Positions 5,506-7,149 of a stretch of 7,149 nucleotides of DNA are shown piece by piece. The notes under the pieces are model-generated. The model was given only the letters and a program-made list of their open reading frames with translations, had not been told where the DNA came from and made no database searches. Origin of the DNA: Methylococcus sp. UBA6136. Lineage in GTDB: Bacteria > Pseudomonadota > Gammaproteobacteria > Methylococcales > Methylococcaceae. Numbering within the stretch: the stretch's first letter is position 1; every line of letters begins with the position of its first letter. Location: positions 1 to 7,149 of the forward strand of contig DIVI01000230.1 in the NCBI GenBank assembly GCA_002423305.1, written 5' to 3'. A program made the position numbers and the translations under genes.

Positions 5506-7149
5506 TCAAGCGCTTAGCAGCGAATGAGTGACAAAACGTCCATCACCGCTCGCGGTGTCAAGGGCAACATCGTTGACCTCAAAATGGTCGAGGGACAGGC
5601 TGTAGAAGCGGTCGAAGTAGGTTTGAATCTCACGCTCGATACGATGATCAAATTCCGGTTGGATGATCTGGGCGGTTCCGCGCCGGCGATGAATGATCTG
5701 GCCCTCCTTCACCACTAGTTCGCCGTGCTTGAACAGCAAGTCGGCGAAGGCGAACATATCCGCCTTGTTATGCTGTTCGGTGTAAACGGCAATGTCGGCC
5801 ACCGCACCGGGGCGAAGATGACCGCGATCTGTCAGGCCCAGCAACCGTGCGGCCGCGCTTCGCGTCATGACCGCAATCTCATGCAGCGAAAACTCCCTTT
5901 TCAAGTCCTTGAGGAGAGTCAGTGGGATCACCTCCGGATGCAGTTTTTCCAGGTACTCCAATCGGTATTCGTAATCCATGAGCAGCCTGAATAACTCAGG
6001 ATAGCGGGTGAAGGGGGCACCGTTGGGATGATCGGTTGTAAAAAAAACGCGCGCCGGGTCGTCCGCAAGCAGGAAGATTTCCAGGCCGATAGCCCATTGC
6101 AGGCTATTGACGAAGCTGCGCTCCCGATAGCGGTAGGGCACTACACCGCCGCCACCTTCGCACTCGGCGTCCCAGGCCACCCACTTGTTGGGACTGGCGT
6201 CCCCGCGTCGGCTGAATTGGGCAATGACATCACCGGAAATGGTGACGGTTTGCCCAAAGAGTACCTGGCCAACATCCATGGTGATGTTGGGATGGCGGTG
6301 GAACGCCTCCAGCAAACGGGCAGCGGCAGACGAAAACCCGCGTGGACCCTCGGCGCCATAGCCATAGAACTGGATGTGAGCGAGGTGCATCGGTAAACCT
6401 TGAGCGGCTTCCATGGTGGCGAGAGCCGTCTCGACATTGCCGGGTGTCCCCAGATTGTTGCAGTGAACATGCACCGGGTGAGGGACGCCCAGTTCAACGA
6501 CGGCTCTTTGGAGAACCTCCAGAATGCGCCGTGAAGTTACTCCATAGTAGGGCACTTCATCATCAAGCCCTAAGCTTCGGACATTCCACTTGAACGCATT
6601 GGCACCGCCCGCATTGATGACTTTAAGACCCAGGCAACGCGTAGCGTGTAGGGTCCAGGCTACATAGTCATTGATCTGTGCCTGACTGGCGCCTCCTCGG
6701 AGCAGTCGCAACAGAAAGTCATCGCTACCCAGGATGGCCAGTCCCGCCGTATCGATGATGGGAATATCCGCCATCTGCAAGTGAGCATCGAGGGCGTTGG
6801 CGGGCAAGACGGCCGGTTCCACCACGGTGGTATAGCCCATGCGGGCATATCGGTAACCGGTTTCGATCGTGGACCAACGGGCAGTCTCATGGCCATGCCC
6901 CAATCGCGCTGCCATTAAGTTCCGGTGCTGCTCGGGCAAAAGCAATCGCGCGGTATTGGCGTTGCCCCCGGCGATATGGCTGTGGATGTCAATGGCGCCG
7001 GCCATGACGATCTTGCCGGACACGTCATATTCCGCGTGGAAACGCGCGTCCGGGCCGGGATCGGTGATGATTCTGCCATCCTCGACGAAGAGATCACGGA
7101 TTTCGCCTCGCCAGTTCTGATCTGGATCGTAGACGCGGCCGCCGGTCAG
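5506..7149 (-). CDS. fhcA: Formyltransferase/hydrolase complex subunit A (FhcA; FwdA/FmdA-like), 5' end off-window
   Basis: In bacteria with the H4MPT pathway, FhcA is the amidohydrolase subunit of the cytoplasmic FhcABCD complex. It hydrolyses the formyl group from formyl-methylofuran to release formate. It is homologous to subunit A of archaeal formylmethanofuran dehydrogenase. The frame is open to the window edge: 42 codons precede the GTG at 7023, and they read LTGGRVYDPDQNWRGEIRDL and onward, the usual FhcA N-terminus. The GTG is therefore internal, and only about five residues should be missing. The window holds 547 codons, about full family length. Numbering from the window edge, I see the metal-binding HSH at 56-58, a lysine in LGLKVINAGG at 176 (carboxylated in the archaeal homologue), His229 in VHVHCNN, the HLAHIQFYGYG segment near 255-265, and TTDHPN with Asp373. 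All look intact. Its TGA lies 2 bases before the ATG of the next gene, so the two are probably co-transcribed. Identification is firm. The unusual point is the absence of fhcD/fhcC immediately downstream. Confidence 0.93.
   Translation of the reverse strand: MTGGRVYDPDQNWRGEIRDLFVEDGRIITDPGPDARFHAEYDVSGKIVMAGAIDIHSHIAGGNANTARLLLPEQHRNLMAARLGHGHETARWSTIETGYRYARMGYTTVVEPAVLPANALDAHLQMADIPIIDTAGLAILGSDDFLLRLLRGGASQAQINDYVAWTLHATRCLGLKVINAGGANAFKWNVRSLGLDDEVPYYGVTSRRILEVLQRAVVELGVPHPVHVHCNNLGTPGNVETALATMEAAQGLPMHLAHIQFYGYGAEGPRGFSSAAARLLEAFHRHPNITMDVGQVLFGQTVTISGDVIAQFSRRGDASPNKWVAWDAECEGGGGVVPYRYRERSFVNSLQWAIGLEIFLLADDPARVFFTTDHPNGAPFTRYPELFRLLMDYEYRLEYLEKLHPEVIPLTLLKDLKREFSLHEIAVMTRSAAARLLGLTDRGHLRPGAVADIAVYTEQHNKADMFAFADLLFKHGELVVKEGQIIHRRRGTAQIIQPEFDHRIEREIQTYFDRFYSLSLDHFEVNDVALDTASGDGRFVTHSLLSA

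Noticed and set aside
5505..5517. Near-palindrome CTAAGCGCTTGAG at the fhcA/dksA junction as an operator
   Set aside because: It is short and GC-centred, falls in coding sequence and does not resemble the AT-rich Zur palindrome. Chance is enough to explain it.

Overview
This window carries one unbroken run of eight genes, all on the minus strand, so it reads from high to low coordinates. Neighbouring genes overlap by 4 to 13 bases or are separated by 2 to 21 bases, which is the layout of a single operon. The operon enters from beyond position 7149 and its last gene ends at position 164. Its promoter is therefore not in the window. Positions 1-163 hold no supported gene.

In transcription order the genes are: (1) fhcA, subunit A of the formyltransferase/hydrolase complex of tetrahydromethanopterin (H4MPT)-linked formaldehyde oxidation, lacking only its first few codons; (2) a DksA/TraR-family regulator whose zinc finger has lost three of four cysteines; (3) an 82-residue protein of unknown function; (4) hisI, phosphoribosyl-AMP cyclohydrolase, with one of the three expected zinc-ligand cysteines replaced by tyrosine; (5) a compact COG0523 (G3E, CobW-like) GTPase with an altered base-recognition motif; (6) folE2, the non-zinc GTP cyclohydrolase IB; (7) a second, longer COG0523 GTPase with an extra domain before its CobW C-terminal domain; (8) a cytoplasmic WD40 beta-propeller protein.

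The organism is most likely a methylotrophic or methanotrophic proteobacterium. The bacterial-type fhcA points to the H4MPT C1 pathway. The moderately GC-rich sequence and the DksA, HisI and FolE2 types fit Pseudomonadota. I lean weakly towards a gammaproteobacterial methanotroph but cannot settle this.

Genes 2 and 4-7 match a known theme of bacterial zinc starvation: COG0523 metal chaperones encoded next to paralogues of zinc enzymes that need less or no zinc (DksA2, HisI2, FolE2). The loss of zinc ligands can be read directly from the DksA and HisI sequences. What stands out is that this set is transcribed directly behind fhcA, whose family uses a dinuclear zinc site. This suggests either that C1 metabolism and zinc economy are co-regulated, or that some of these genes serve the C1 pathway, for example FolE2 supplying a pterin for H4MPT. 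The 82-residue protein and the WD40 protein are the unexplained members of the set.
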